Assembly (NCBI RefSeq): GCF_000731095.1
Contig: NZ_JMTZ01000012.1
Span: 59,513 to 123,512 of the forward strand
Reading direction: 5' to 3'
Source of the DNA: Lysobacter antibioticus
Lineage (GTDB): Bacteria > Pseudomonadota > Gammaproteobacteria > Xanthomonadales > Xanthomonadaceae
Length of the DNA stretch: 64,000 bases
The notes below the pieces were generated by a model. That model was not told where the DNA came from. It did no database searches and saw only the letters and a list, made by a program, of their open reading frames with translations. Positions 28,572 to 39,482 of the stretch are shown piece by piece. The stretch's first letter is position 1, and each line of letters begins with the position of its first letter. Made by a program: the position numbers and the translations under genes.

Positions 28572-28815
28572 TTCCCGGGCTCGTTCCTGGACTGATTGCC
28601 GGGCTGAACGCCTGGCCGATCGGCGCCCTCGCCGGCCGATCCGGCCGCGAAACCCGCCTCGCCGCCATCGGTGACCGCTCGGCCGCGCCCTCCGGATGGC
28701 GGTACGGGTGATTCACGTCTGCAACATCCGCGGCCCCGGCCCGAACCGGGCCCGCACCACTGAAACCCGCGCCGCCACGGGCTTTCAGCCTGACGAAAGC
28801 GGCCCCGTCCCTGCC

Positions 28816-28843
28816 CGCCGGAGACCCGGCCGGCGACTTTTTT
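28816..28843 (+). terminator. Weak terminator in the 28.57-29.12 kb gene-free stretch
   Basis: CGCCGG/CCGGCG stem (28816-28821 with 28830-28835) followed by six T at 28838. It lies 245 bases after the glycosylase gene. The rest of the 547-base stretch up to the protease gene shows no gene or promoter that I can support. Confidence 0.45.
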
Positions 28844-29118
28844 CCTTCCGTCCCTGTCCTGCGCTCCAGGGCACCGCCGTTTGTTGGGGTTAACCGCCCA
28901 GCAGGGCCCACCACCATCACTCGATCGCTTGCGGCCCTCCGGGCGCCGCGGGAAGCGGAGCTTTTCGTCCGCACCCACAGGAAGTCGCTGCGCCGTCGTC
29001 GTGATCGACACCAGCAGCGCCGAAACGCCGTTCGCGCCGTCCGGGTCGGAGCGCGAGCGGTCACACAGGGACCGACCCGTTCATCCCTCAGGGAAGCGCT
29101 ACCACAAGGAGCTCCACC

Positions 29119-30267
29119 ATGAAGACCCATCGCCACCGTTCCGCCCTGCAGCTCGCCGCGTTCAGCGCGCTCGTGCTGCTCTCCTCCACCGCCTCGGCCA
29201 TCGCCGGCGAGACCGTGATCCGCACGCCGCAGGGCGACATCGCCGCGATCGACGCGCCGAAGTCGCAGCAACTCAATGCCAAGAACGCCCACGCCCATCC
29301 GTTCGCGACCGAACGTCAGCGCGCGGCAGCCAAGCCCATGGTCTGGACCGACCGCGGCAACGACGCAGCGCCGCAGGCCGCGGCCCTGACCGACAAACTC
29401 GTGCGCGCCGCCGGCAGCGCCCCGGGCGGCAGCGCCCCGGCCTTCGGCAATTACCTGGCCCGCAGCCATTTCCGCGCCGGCTGGGACAAGCTCGACGCGC
29501 TGGATGCGCGCCAGGGCGCGGCGGCGGACGCCTCGATCTCCTCGGAGAAAGACGGCGCCCACTACCCGTACACGCGCTTCCTCGGCAACTACTACACCAC
29601 CCAGTGGAAGGCCTCGCCGTGGAACAAGATCGGCAAGCTCTATTTCACCAAGCCCAACGGCAGCACCTCGTACTGCACGGCCAACGTCGCCAGCGGCAAC
29701 TCGGTGCTGGTGACGGCCGCGCACTGCGTGTACTCCTTCGGCCAGGGCTGGAACTCGAACTTCCTGTTCGTGCCGGCCGAGCGCTACGGCGTAGCGCCGT
29801 ACGGCAAGTTCGGCTGGAGCGCCGCGCGCGTGCCGACCAACTGGATCAGCTCGGGCACGCGCCGCTGGGACGTGGCCGTGATCAAGCTGACCGGTGAGCA
29901 GACCAGCGGCCTGCCGGTGACCAGCTACGTCGGTTGGCTCGGCCGCGCCTGGAACCAGCCCTACTCGCTGTACACCTACTCGCACGGCTACGCGAGCAAC
30001 CTGAGCACGCAGTACACCAACATCTGCGCCGGCCAGACCTACGACTCGCCGACCGAAGGCACCAACGTCCTGGTCCAGGGTTGCGACATGACCTACGGCG
30101 CCAGCGGCGGCGGTTGGCTGATCAACTACACGCCGAACTCGAGCAGCGGCAACCACGTCAACAGCGTGGTCAGCGGCCCGCATATCGGCGCCTTCGGCAC
30201 CGCCTGGGTCGGCGCGCGCTTCAACGACGACAACATCGTCCCGCTGTGCACGGCGATCGGTTGCTGA
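29119..30267 (+). CDS. Secreted trypsin-like serine peptidase (chymotrypsin fold)
   Basis: A 382-residue preproprotein. Signal peptide at residues 1-30 (basic start, LALVLLSSTASAIA-type core), then a propeptide-like region to about 140, then the peptidase. The catalytic triad is visible: His202 in VTAAHCVYS, Asp251 in RRWDVAVIKL and Ser329 in MTYGASGGGWL. Cysteines pair plausibly (186/203, 303/322, 377/382). The Gly-Ala-Ser-Gly-Gly-Gly pattern and overall look resemble V8/glutamyl-endopeptidase-like S1 enzymes; the substrate preference cannot be read safely. AGGAG lies 7 bases before the ATG. Such secreted proteases are typical of predatory Lysobacter. A terminator shared with the convergent oxygenase gene follows. 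Confidence 0.9.
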   Translation: MKTHRHRSALQLAAFSALVLLSSTASAIAGETVIRTPQGDIAAIDAPKSQQLNAKNAHAHPFATERQRAAAKPMVWTDRGNDAAPQAAALTDKLVRAAGSAPGGSAPAFGNYLARSHFRAGWDKLDALDARQGAAADASISSEKDGAHYPYTRFLGNYYTTQWKASPWNKIGKLYFTKPNGSTSYCTANVASGNSVLVTAAHCVYSFGQGWNSNFLFVPAERYGVAPYGKFGWSAARVPTNWISSGTRRWDVAVIKLTGEQTSGLPVTSYVGWLGRAWNQPYSLYTYSHGYASNLSTQYTNICAGQTYDSPTEGTNVLVQGCDMTYGASGGGWLINYTPNSSSGNHVNSVVSGPHIGAFGTAWVGARFNDDNIVPLCTAIGC

Positions 30268-30270
30268 GAG

Positions 30271-30316
30271 CCGGGATTCGGGAATGGGGACTCGGGATTC
30301 GTTCGCGATCCCGGAA
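30271..30316. repeat. Short GATTCCC-type repeat after the serine peptidase gene
   Basis: GGGATTCGGGAATGGGGACTCGGGATTC followed by GCGATCCCGG, a truncated relative of the elements at 4630 and 22986. Confidence 0.55.
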
Positions 30317-30346
30317 CCCTGGCCAGGGACTGGCCGAGGCTGTAAA

Positions 30347-30374
30347 GAAAAAGCCGGCGCGAGCCGGCTTTTTC
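30347..30374. terminator. Bidirectional terminator between peptidase and oxygenase genes
   Basis: AAAAAGCCGGC-GCGA-GCCGGCTTTTTC: a GC stem flanked by A-run and T-run, functional for both converging genes. Confidence 0.9.
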
Positions 30375-30403
30375 TTGTCTGCGGACAGCACCTGCGAAAT
30401 CGA

Positions 30404-31339
30404 CTACTTCAGCTTGATCTCGCGCAAGCGCTCTTCGAGGTAGCCCTGGGCGGTGATCGGCTCGGGGTAGCGGCTCGGGTTGTCCGGGGTGATCGTCGAG
30501 GGCAGCACGTCGATCAGGAAATCCGGGTTCGGGTGCAGGAAGAACGGCGTCGAATAACGCGGCTGGCGCGCCTTCTCGCCCGGCGGGTTGACCACGCGGT
30601 GGGTGGTCGAGGGATATACGTGGTTGGTCAGGCGCTGCAGCATGTCGCCGATGTTGACCACGATGGTGTCGGCATCGGCGGTGAACGGCACCCACTCGCC
30701 CTTGCGCGACTTCACTTCCAGGCCGGCCGAGCTCGCGCCGACCAGCAAGGTGATCAGGTTGATGTCCTCGTGGGCGCCGGCACGCACGTTCGGGATGTCG
30801 TCGGTGGTGATCGGCGGGTAGTGGATCGGGCGCAGGATCGAATTGCCCGAGTCGGTCTTGTCGGCGAAGTACTGCTCCGGCAGGCCGATGTGCAGGGCCA
30901 GCGCGCTGAGCACGCGCGAACCGAGGCGGTCGAGCGACTGGTACAGGCCATAGGCCTGTTCGCGGAAATCGGGGATCTCCTCCGGCCACAGGTTCGGCGG
31001 CATCTCGGCGGCGTACTTGGAGTCGCGCGGGATCTCGCGGCCGACGTGCCAGAACTCCTTGAGGTCGAAGTGCTTGGAATCCTTGGCGGTCTCCACGCCG
31101 AACGGGGTGTAGCCGCGCGCGCCGCCGCCGCCGGCGACGTGATACTTGCGCTTGACCTCTTCGGGCAAGGCGAAAAAGCGCTTGAACACGTCGTAGGAGC
31201 GGTCGATCTGCTGGTCCGAGATGTCGTGACCGCGAATGCCGGCGAAGCCCCATTCGCGATAGGCCGCACCGAGCTCGGCGACGAAGGCGTCGCGATCAGT
31301 ATCGAAGCGGCGGATGTCCAGGGTGGGAATCTGACTCAC
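30404..31339 (-). CDS. Isopenicillin N synthase-like 2-oxoglutarate/Fe(II) oxygenase
   Basis: The 311-residue product has the plant/bacterial IPNS-like layout: N-terminal DIOX_N region (IPTLDIRRFDTDRDAF, AYREWGFAGIRGHDI, FFALPEEVKRKY) and the jelly-roll core. Iron ligands are visible as His190 and Asp192 (AGAHEDINLIT) and His247 (STTHRVVNP); RYSTPFF (residues 261-267) gives the Arg and Ser that bind the 2OG carboxylate. Substrate unknown; the family hydroxylates or cyclises small molecules and is widespread in Xanthomonadaceae, including as a stand-alone conserved gene. The GTG at 31339 has AGGAA at good spacing. Upstream codons would translate a tandem repeat and are rejected. Confidence 0.92.
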   Translation of the reverse strand: MSQIPTLDIRRFDTDRDAFVAELGAAYREWGFAGIRGHDISDQQIDRSYDVFKRFFALPEEVKRKYHVAGGGGARGYTPFGVETAKDSKHFDLKEFWHVGREIPRDSKYAAEMPPNLWPEEIPDFREQAYGLYQSLDRLGSRVLSALALHIGLPEQYFADKTDSGNSILRPIHYPPITTDDIPNVRAGAHEDINLITLLVGASSAGLEVKSRKGEWVPFTADADTIVVNIGDMLQRLTNHVYPSTTHRVVNPPGEKARQPRYSTPFFLHPNPDFLIDVLPSTITPDNPSRYPEPITAQGYLEERLREIKLK

Positions 31340-31417
31340 GTTGACGTTCCTGTTGATGTTTCTTCCGGGCAGACCGCTATCTTCGCTCAAAGCCGCGGGC
31401 TGCGCGCAAGGCCCGCG

Positions 31418-31566
31418 CCGCGGGCCGCCCGTATGGACACAACCCGCATCGCCGGCCGCCCGTATGGACGCAAACCCGTACCGCGGGCCGCCCGCATGGA
31501 CGCAAACCCGCACCGCGAGCCGCCCGCATGCACACAACCCGCACCGCCGGTCGCCCGTATGGGCAG
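31418..31566. repeat. Five 31-32 bp tandem repeats upstream of the oxygenase gene
   Basis: Units of the form CCGC-GGGCCGCCCGTATGGAC-GCAAACCCG follow each other with periods 31, 32, 32, 31, with scattered substitutions (GTATGG/GCATGG). They lie in the divergent interval between the oxygenase (minus) and the yejM-like gene (plus). Confidence 0.85.
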
Positions 31567-31714
31567 TTGGACCCTACACAGGATGAACGCCTTCATGCGC
31601 AGCGCCCGCCCCCTCCTTCCGACGGTTCTCCACGGCTTTGTTACACGATAAAGTCGCGCCCCGACCCGGCGTTGCTGACCGGCAGCGCCACCGACCGTCC
31701 GAGACGCTCCTTAG

Positions 31715-33574
31715 ATGGATGACCTAGCCGCCCGCCAAGCCTTCACGGTGCGTCGCGCCCTGGCCTGGCTGACCGGGTTCACCCTGACCAACGCGGCGGC
31801 GGCGATCGCGATCGCCGGCTTCAACATCCCCTTCGGCCATCTGGCCGAGCATTGGAAGGCCGCGTTCTTCCTGACCGTGGCCCTGCCCGGGCATTTCCTG
31901 TTCTTCGGCGCCCTGCTCGGCGTGGTCCCGCTGCTGCTGGGCTGGATCGGCCGGCGCATGCGCTGGACGACCATCGCCGCGGTGCTCCTGCAATCGGCCT
32001 GGATCTGCCTGCTGGTCGCCGACGCCAAGGTCTTCGCCCTGTACCGGTTCCACCTCAATGCCATGGTCGCGAACATGGTGTTCGGCGGCGCGATGCAGGA
32101 TCAGGTGGTGTTTTCCGGTACGGTCTGGGGATTGATCGCGCTCGCGATCGGCTCGGTGCTGATGCTCGAGATCGTCGCCGCCTGGCTGTGGTGGCGCACG
32201 GTGGAGCGCCGTCCCGGCACGATCGGTATCGTCAAGGCCTGGTGGATCGCGGCGGCGGTGATGCTGTTCGGCCAGGGCATGGTCGCCTACTACGACGCCC
32301 GCGGCGATCGCACGGTGATGTCGCAACTGCCCTACATCCCGTGGGCGCAACCGATCACCCTGAAGGACGCTCTGCATCGCTTCGGCGTCGCCAACGCCGA
32401 AGCCGCGCGCCTGCCGAGCGCGGGCGAAGGCCTGCTGGCCTACCCGCGCCGGCCGCTGCAATGCGAGGCCCAGCCCAAGCTCAACGTGGTGGTGATCCTG
32501 CTCGAATCGCTGCGCTACGACGTGCTCACCCCCGAAGTGATGCCGAACACCTGGCGCTATGCGCAGCAGTCGCTGTCGTTCGACGATCATTACAGCGCCG
32601 GCAACGCCACCCGCTTCGGCGTGTTCGGCCTGCTCTACGGCCTGCCCGGCGGCTACTGGCACAAGATGCTCGCCGAACAGCGCGGCTCGGCCTTGATCGG
32701 GCAGATGAAGCGCGACGGCTACGGCATGTACATCTACGGCAGCGCGCCGCTGTACAACCCGGAGTTCGACCGCACCGCGTTCTCGGAAGTGCGCGAGCAC
32801 ATCGTCAACGGCCCGCGCGAACGCAAGAGCGCCGAACGCGACCAGGCCATCCTGGAGCGGTTGCAGGCCGACATCGTCGCGACCCCGGCCGATAAGCGCT
32901 TCTTCGGTTTCGTGTTCCTGGATTCGCCGCACCAGCCCTATTACATGCCCAAGGGCTATGTCTCGCCGTTCCAGCCGATGGCGAAAGAGATCAACGTGTT
33001 CGAATTCGGGCCGGACCACGACCCGACCCCGGAGTTCAACCGCTACCGCGCCTCGGTGCGCTACAGCGACGAGCTGATCGGCCGTTTCCTCGCTCGGCTC
33101 CAGGCCAGCCCCTTCGCCGACAACACGGTGGTGGTGATCACCGGCGACCACGGCGAGGAATTCAACGACCTCAAGCAGAACTACTGGGGCCACAACGGCA
33201 ATTTCTCCGACTACCAGTTGCGCACGCCGTTCGTGCTGCACTGGCCGGGCAAGACGCCGCAGAAGATCGCCCACACCACCTCGCACGAAGACCTGGTCCC
33301 GACCCTGATGCTGCATGCGCTCGGCTGCCGCAACGACAGCGCCGATTACAGCACCGGCCGCGATCTGTTCGGCCCGGGGCAGCCGTCGCGCCCGCTGCTG
33401 GTCGAAAGCTGGTCGCAGCGCGGCATCCGCCAAGGCGACCGGATCTATCTGTTCGACAATTACGGCGCCGCCACGGTGGTCGACCGCCAATACCGCCCCC
33501 TGCCCGACGCCAAGGTCGACCCGGCGGCGGTCAAGCAGTCTTGGGAAATGCTGACGAGGTTTCAGCAGCGTTGA
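31715..33574 (+). CDS. yejM: YejM/PbgA-like inner-membrane protein (DUF3413 plus sulfatase-fold domain)
   Basis: In E. coli YejM (PbgA, LapC) senses periplasmic LPS and tunes LpxC degradation through LapB. The 619-residue product has five membrane helices in the first 190 residues, the loop ADAKVFALYRFHLNAMVANMV typical of DUF3413, then an interfacial linker and a periplasmic alkaline-phosphatase/sulfatase-fold domain: NVVVILLESLRYDVL (about 257), SAGNATRFGVFGLLYGLP (about 294), VVVITGDHGEEF (about 477) and YWGHNGNFSDYQLRTPFVL. Enzymatic activity of the family is doubtful, so no reaction is claimed. Weak ribosome-binding site. Followed by three 87-bp repeats. Confidence 0.88.
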   Translation: MDDLAARQAFTVRRALAWLTGFTLTNAAAAIAIAGFNIPFGHLAEHWKAAFFLTVALPGHFLFFGALLGVVPLLLGWIGRRMRWTTIAAVLLQSAWICLLVADAKVFALYRFHLNAMVANMVFGGAMQDQVVFSGTVWGLIALAIGSVLMLEIVAAWLWWRTVERRPGTIGIVKAWWIAAAVMLFGQGMVAYYDARGDRTVMSQLPYIPWAQPITLKDALHRFGVANAEAARLPSAGEGLLAYPRRPLQCEAQPKLNVVVILLESLRYDVLTPEVMPNTWRYAQQSLSFDDHYSAGNATRFGVFGLLYGLPGGYWHKMLAEQRGSALIGQMKRDGYGMYIYGSAPLYNPEFDRTAFSEVREHIVNGPRERKSAERDQAILERLQADIVATPADKRFFGFVFLDSPHQPYYMPKGYVSPFQPMAKEINVFEFGPDHDPTPEFNRYRASVRYSDELIGRFLARLQASPFADNTVVVITGDHGEEFNDLKQNYWGHNGNFSDYQLRTPFVLHWPGKTPQKIAHTTSHEDLVPTLMLHALGCRNDSADYSTGRDLFGPGQPSRPLLVESWSQRGIRQGDRIYLFDNYGAATVVDRQYRPLPDAKVDPAAVKQSWEMLTRFQQR

Positions 33575-33602
33575 GAAATGCGCGGTGGGCCGTCTTACCC
33601 TT

Positions 33603-33904
33603 GTAGGAGCGGCGTGAGCCACGACCATGGGGTCGCCGATGACTGCGCAGGTTCGGACGAATGGCGGTCGCGACTTGCGTCGCTCCTACCCCAAAGCTAC
33701 GTAGCTCCTGTAGGAGCGGCGTGAGCCGCGACCACGGGGCGGCCGATGGCTACGCAAAGCCGGATAGATCACGGTCGCGACTTGCGTCGCTCCTACCCCA
33801 AAGCTGCGTGCTCTTGGGTAGGAGCGGCGCGAGCCGCGACCGCGGGGCGGCCGATGGTTGCGAAGGTCCGGATCGATCGCGGTCGCGACTTGCGTCGCTC
33901 CTAC
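33603..33904. repeat. Three 87-bp palindromic repeats (GTAGGAGCGGCG family)
   Basis: Copies at 33603-33689, 33710-33796 and 33818-33904, each exactly 87 bp. Each begins GTAGGAGCGGCG(T/C)GAGCC and ends GGTCGCGACTTGCGTCGCTCCTAC, so the ends pair as a hairpin. Spacers are 20-21 bases. This sequence family is a common extragenic repeat in Xanthomonas, Lysobacter and Pseudomonas genomes. They fill the convergent yejM-glmM interval (33575-33976). Confidence 0.95.
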
Positions 33905-33921
33905 ACGAGCTCAGGCAGGAC

Positions 33922-33958
33922 AAAAAAAATCGCACCGGCGCCTGCGCGCCGGTGCGAT
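33922..33958 (-). terminator. Intrinsic terminator of glmM
   Basis: Minus strand: ATCGCACCGGCGC/GCGCCGGTGCGAT 13-bp stem followed by a run of eight T, 18 bases after the glmM stop. Confidence 0.93.
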
Positions 33959-33976
33959 CGTTGTCCGCTCGAAACT

Positions 33977-35317
33977 TCAGACGGCCGCGCGTACGGCGTT
34001 GGCCAACGTGTCGAGCGTGGTCTGCATCAGGGTCGCTTCGTCGGCTTCGACGGTCACGCGCACCACCGGCTCGGTGCCGGAGGGGCGCAGGAAGGCGCGG
34101 CCGCGGCCGGCCACGGCGGCTTCGGCCTGGGCCAGGGCCTGCTTCACCGAGGCCGCTTCGGTCGGCTTGTTGTTGCCTTCGTAGCGGACGTTGATGGTCT
34201 TCTGCGGCACGCGGCTCAAGCCTACGAGCGCATCGCGCAGGCTCAGGCCGCGACGGCCCAGCACTTCCAGCACCTGCAGCGCGCTGACGATGCCGTCGCC
34301 GGTGCTGGTGCGGTCCAAGCACAACAGATGCCCGGAAGCTTCGCCACCCAGCACGCCACCGTGCGCGATCAGTTGCTGATGCACGTAGCGGTCGCCGACC
34401 TTGGCGCGCAGGAACGGGATGCCGCGCTGCTCGAAGGCGCGTTCCAGACCGTAGTTGGTCATCAGGGTGCCGACCACCGGGCCCTGCAGGCGGCCGCTGT
34501 CCTGCCAGTCGGTGGCGAGCACGTACAGCAGGTCGTCGCCGTCGCAGACGCGGCCTTCGCCGTCGACGAACAGCACGCGGTCGCCGTCGCCGTCGAAGGC
34601 GATGCCGAGGTCGGCGCCAGTCGAGCGCACGCGCTCGACCAGGGTCTGCGGGTGGGTCGAGCCCACGCCGTCGTTGATGTTGAGGCCGTTCGGCTCGATC
34701 CCGATGGCGTCGACGCGGGCGCCGAGTTCGCTCAGCACCAGCGGGCCGCTCTGGTAGGTCGCGCCGTTGGCGCAATCCATGGCGATGCGCATGCCGCTGA
34801 GGTCGAAACCGCGCGGCACCGAGTTCTTGCAGGCTTCCAGGTAACGGCCGATGGCATCGCGGGTGCGCACGGCCTTGCCGAGGCGTTCGGATTCGACGGT
34901 CTGGAACGGTTCTTCGAGCGCGGCTTCGATCGCCAGCTCGGTTTCGTCGTCGAGCTTCTCGCCTTCGGCCGAGAAGAACTTGATGCCGTTGTCGTAATGC
35001 GGGTTGTGCGAGGCCGAGATGACGATGCCGCCGTCGGCGCGCAGCGAACGGGTCAGGTGGGCGACCGCCGGTGTCGGCATGGGGCCCATCAACTGCACGT
35101 CCACGCCGGCGGCGACCAGGCCGGCTTCGAGCGCCGCCTCGAACATGTAGTTGGAGATGCGCGTGTCCTTGCCGATGATGACCATCGGGTTGCGCCAGCC
35201 GCGCCGGATCAACGCGTGGCCATAGGCGTTGCCCAGGCGCAGGACGAAATCGGCCGAGATCGGGCCTTCGCCGACCCGGCCGCGGATGCCATCGGTGCCG
35301 AAATACTTACGTGCCAT
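33977..35317 (-). CDS. glmM: Phosphoglucosamine mutase
   Basis: GlmM converts glucosamine 6-phosphate to glucosamine 1-phosphate for UDP-GlcNAc, i.e. peptidoglycan and LPS. The 446-residue protein starts [17 protein letters not shown]; the phosphorylated serine is Ser103 in [13 protein letters not shown]; the metal loop is [12 protein letters not shown]; the sugar loop GEASGHLLC and phosphate loop [11 protein letters not shown] are intact. GGAGG precedes the ATG at 9 bases; a TTG nine bases upstream in frame is less likely. It follows accD with a 184-base gap where I see nothing else. Confidence 0.98.
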   Translation of the reverse strand: MARKYFGTDGIRGRVGEGPISADFVLRLGNAYGHALIRRGWRNPMVIIGKDTRISNYMFEAALEAGLVAAGVDVQLMGPMPTPAVAHLTRSLRADGGIVISASHNPHYDNGIKFFSAEGEKLDDETELAIEAALEEPFQTVESERLGKAVRTRDAIGRYLEACKNSVPRGFDLSGMRIAMDCANGATYQSGPLVLSELGARVDAIGIEPNGLNINDGVGSTHPQTLVERVRSTGADLGIAFDGDGDRVLFVDGEGRVCDGDDLLYVLATDWQDSGRLQGPVVGTLMTNYGLERAFEQRGIPFLRAKVGDRYVHQQLIAHGGVLGGEASGHLLCLDRTSTGDGIVSALQVLEVLGRRGLSLRDALVGLSRVPQKTINVRYEGNNKPTEAASVKQALAQAEAAVAGRGRAFLRPSGTEPVVRVTVEADEATLMQTTLDTLANAVRAAV

Positions 35318-35501
35318 ACAGTTCAACCTCCAGGTAGCGCGACGCGTCGCACCTGGACGCGCGCGCTGGATGTGATCGGGAAAGGAACGAAGACATCGCC
35401 GACGATCGGCGCCCCCTGGCCATCCAGCCCGCCGTCGTGTGCAGAAATCGCTGGGACTGTCTCGACAGCCCCATAGTGACCGCGCGGATACGCCGCTACG
35501 A

Positions 35502-36392
<891 letters not shown>

Positions 36393-36508
36393 ACGATGAA
36401 ACCTTCTGTTCAGGCAGCTAAATGAAGGACCGGACCGGCGACGATGAGGCCATCGCCGCCGCCAGCCTAGCGGGTCAGTTTAACGCAGCGAACCATACGG
36501 TCCGCGGT

Positions 36509-37309
36509 TCAGCCGTCCAGGGCCTGTCGCAGCGGGGTCAGGAAGCGCCGCGCGGTCTGGGCCGCGGCCTGCGCATCGGCGGCCTCGGCGAGCTCGGCCA
36601 CCAGGGCGCTGCCTACCACCACGCCGTCGGCCTCGCGGGCCATGGTCGCGGCGCTGGCGGCGTCCTTGATGCCGAAACCGGCCACCACCGGCACCCGGCT
36701 GCGGGCGCGGATGGTGTGCAGGCGGTCGTTGGCAGCGCCGGTGTCGAGGCGGTCGGCGCCGGTCACGCCGGCGAAGCTGACGTAGTACAGGTAACCCTGG
36801 GCGTCGTCGCAGAGCAACGCCAGGCGCGCGTCGGTGGTGGTCGGCGAGGCCAGCAGGATCAAGGCCAGACCGGTCTCGTTGAAGGCCGCACGCAGGTCCC
36901 CGGCTTCTTCCGGCGGCAGGTCGACCAGCAACACGCCGTCGACGCCGGCCGCGACCGCGTCGCGGGCGAAGCGCGCGTTGCCGCGGATCTCGATCGGGTT
37001 CAGATAGCCCATCAACACGACCGGCGTGTCGGCGTCGCGGCCGCGGAACTCGCGCACCGCTTCGAGCACCCAGCTCAGGCCGGCGCCGCGCGCGATCGCG
37101 CGCTCGGAGCTGCGCTGGATGGTCGGGCCGTCGGCCATGGGATCGGAGAACGGCACCCCGAGTTCGAGCACGTCGGCCCCGGCCTCGACCAGCGCATGCA
37201 TCACCGGCACGGTCGCCTCCAGCGACGGATCGCCGGCGGTGACGAACGGGATCAGGGCCTTGCGGCCGGCGGCCTGCAGTTGTTGGAACTTGGCGTCGAT
37301 TCGGTTCAT
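36509..37309 (-). CDS. trpA: Tryptophan synthase alpha subunit
   Basis: TrpA cleaves indole-3-glycerol phosphate to indole, which passes through a tunnel to TrpB. The 266-residue TIM barrel starts MNRIDAKFQQLQAAGRKALIPFVTAGDPS. The catalytic Glu and Asp are visible in ADVLELGVPFSDPMADGPTIQ and in VDGVLLVDLPPEEA. A glycine-rich phosphate loop (VVAGFGIKDA, GVVVGSALV) closes the barrel. Length is standard. It is separated from trpB by a 134-base gap that holds a GTGAG/CTCAC repeat. Confidence 0.98.
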   Translation of the reverse strand: MNRIDAKFQQLQAAGRKALIPFVTAGDPSLEATVPVMHALVEAGADVLELGVPFSDPMADGPTIQRSSERAIARGAGLSWVLEAVREFRGRDADTPVVLMGYLNPIEIRGNARFARDAVAAGVDGVLLVDLPPEEAGDLRAAFNETGLALILLASPTTTDARLALLCDDAQGYLYYVSFAGVTGADRLDTGAANDRLHTIRARSRVPVVAGFGIKDAASAATMAREADGVVVGSALVAELAEAADAQAAAQTARRFLTPLRQALDG

Positions 37310-37313
37310 TAGG

Positions 37314-37438
37314 CGAGCAGTGAGTTCAGAAGAGTGAGGAGTGAGTCAAAACCAAAGCCGAGCCGCACGACGGGTGAGATCTCGCAAAGGCGGCGCGTTG
37401 CCGCCCTTACTCACTCCTCACTCCCACGCACTCGTTGT
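37314..37438. repeat. GTGAG/CTCAC-type inverted repeat between trpB and trpA
   Basis: Left: GAGCAGTGAGTTCAGAAGAGTGAGGAGTGAG. Right: CTTACTCACTCCTCACTCCCACGCACTCG. It shares its arms and parts of its centre (CCGCCCTTACT) with the element at 27901-28022. Confidence 0.75.
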
Positions 37439-37443
37439 TCGCC

Positions 37444-38658
<1,215 letters not shown>

Positions 38659-38813
38659 CGGCTCGGGCGCGTTCTGCATCAGGGCGGACGTCGCCGTGGC
38701 GGCGACGGGAACGGGTGAGTTTAGGGCATCGAGGCGATCACCGTACGCACGAGGTGATCGCAGAATGGCGCCTCCGGACCCGGACGCCCTGCACCGCCGC
38801 CTTGCGCCAGGCC

Positions 38814-39482
38814 TCAGTCGACGTGACAGTCGGCGCGCCGCACTTCTTCGACGAAGTGGCGCATCTTGTCGCCGTCCTTGAGCCCCGGCGCGCTTTCGAT
38901 GCCGCTGGACACGTCTACGCCCCAGGGCAAGGTCGCCAGGATCGCCTCGAACACGTTCTCCGGGGTGATGCCGCCGGCGAGCACGAAGGGTTTCTGCACG
39001 CCGACCGGAATCCGCGTCCAGTCGAAGGTCTTGCCGCTGCCGCCGCTGCTGCCCTTGGCGTGGCTGTCGAACAAAAAGCCGGCCGCGCCCGGATAACGCG
39101 TATGCAGCGCCGAGGGGTGCTGGTCGGCGAGTTCGCCGCCCATCGGGATGGCTTTCAGATAAGGCACGCCGAAGGCGCGGCAGAAGGCGTCGTCTTCGTT
39201 GCCGTGAAACTGCAACAGGCTCGGCCGGACCTGGCGCACCACCTCGCGCACTTCGTCGACCGGGTTGTCCATGAACAAGGCCACCGCGTCGACCAGCGGC
39301 GCCAAGGCCTGGCGCATGGCGCGCGCCTCCTCGGCGGCGACGCGGCGCGAGCTGCCGGCGGCGAACACGAAGCCGATGGCGTCGGCGCCGAGCTCGCAGG
39401 CCAGGCGCACATCGCCGGGACGGGTGAAACCGCAGAACTTGATGCGGGTACGGAACAGGGTGCGGGGACAGGGCTGGCTCAA
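38814..39482 (-). CDS. trpF: Phosphoribosylanthranilate isomerase
   Basis: TrpF isomerises phosphoribosylanthranilate in tryptophan synthesis. The catalytic Cys is in [13 protein letters not shown] and the catalytic Asp is in the [16 protein letters not shown] end region; [16 protein letters not shown] is a family motif. There is no ATG near the expected N-terminus. The best start is TTG at 39482, which overlaps the truA stop by 4 bases (TTGA) and yields a 222-residue protein, the normal length. Translational coupling to truA is likely. Confidence 0.94.
   Translation of the reverse strand: MSQPCPRTLFRTRIKFCGFTRPGDVRLACELGADAIGFVFAAGSSRRVAAEEARAMRQALAPLVDAVALFMDNPVDEVREVVRQVRPSLLQFHGNEDDAFCRAFGVPYLKAIPMGGELADQHPSALHTRYPGAAGFLFDSHAKGSSGGSGKTFDWTRIPVGVQKPFVLAGGITPENVFEAILATLPWGVDVSSGIESAPGLKDGDKMRHFVEEVRRADCHVD

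Noticed and set aside
28432..30183. A 583-codon minus-strand open frame
   Set aside because: Covers the serine peptidase gene in antisense and has no motif or ribosome-binding site.
31418..31566. Possible CRISPR array
   Set aside because: Repeats are directly joined with a 31-32 bp period, with no unique spacers between identical repeats and no cas gene nearby.
33603..33904. Possible CRISPR array from three 87-bp repeats
   Set aside because: Repeats are too long, palindromic over their full length and match a known extragenic repeat type; spacers of 20 bases are similar to one another.
35327..35501. A 60-codon frame between glmM and accD
   Set aside because: Overlaps the glmM start region, lacks a ribosome-binding site and any resemblance.
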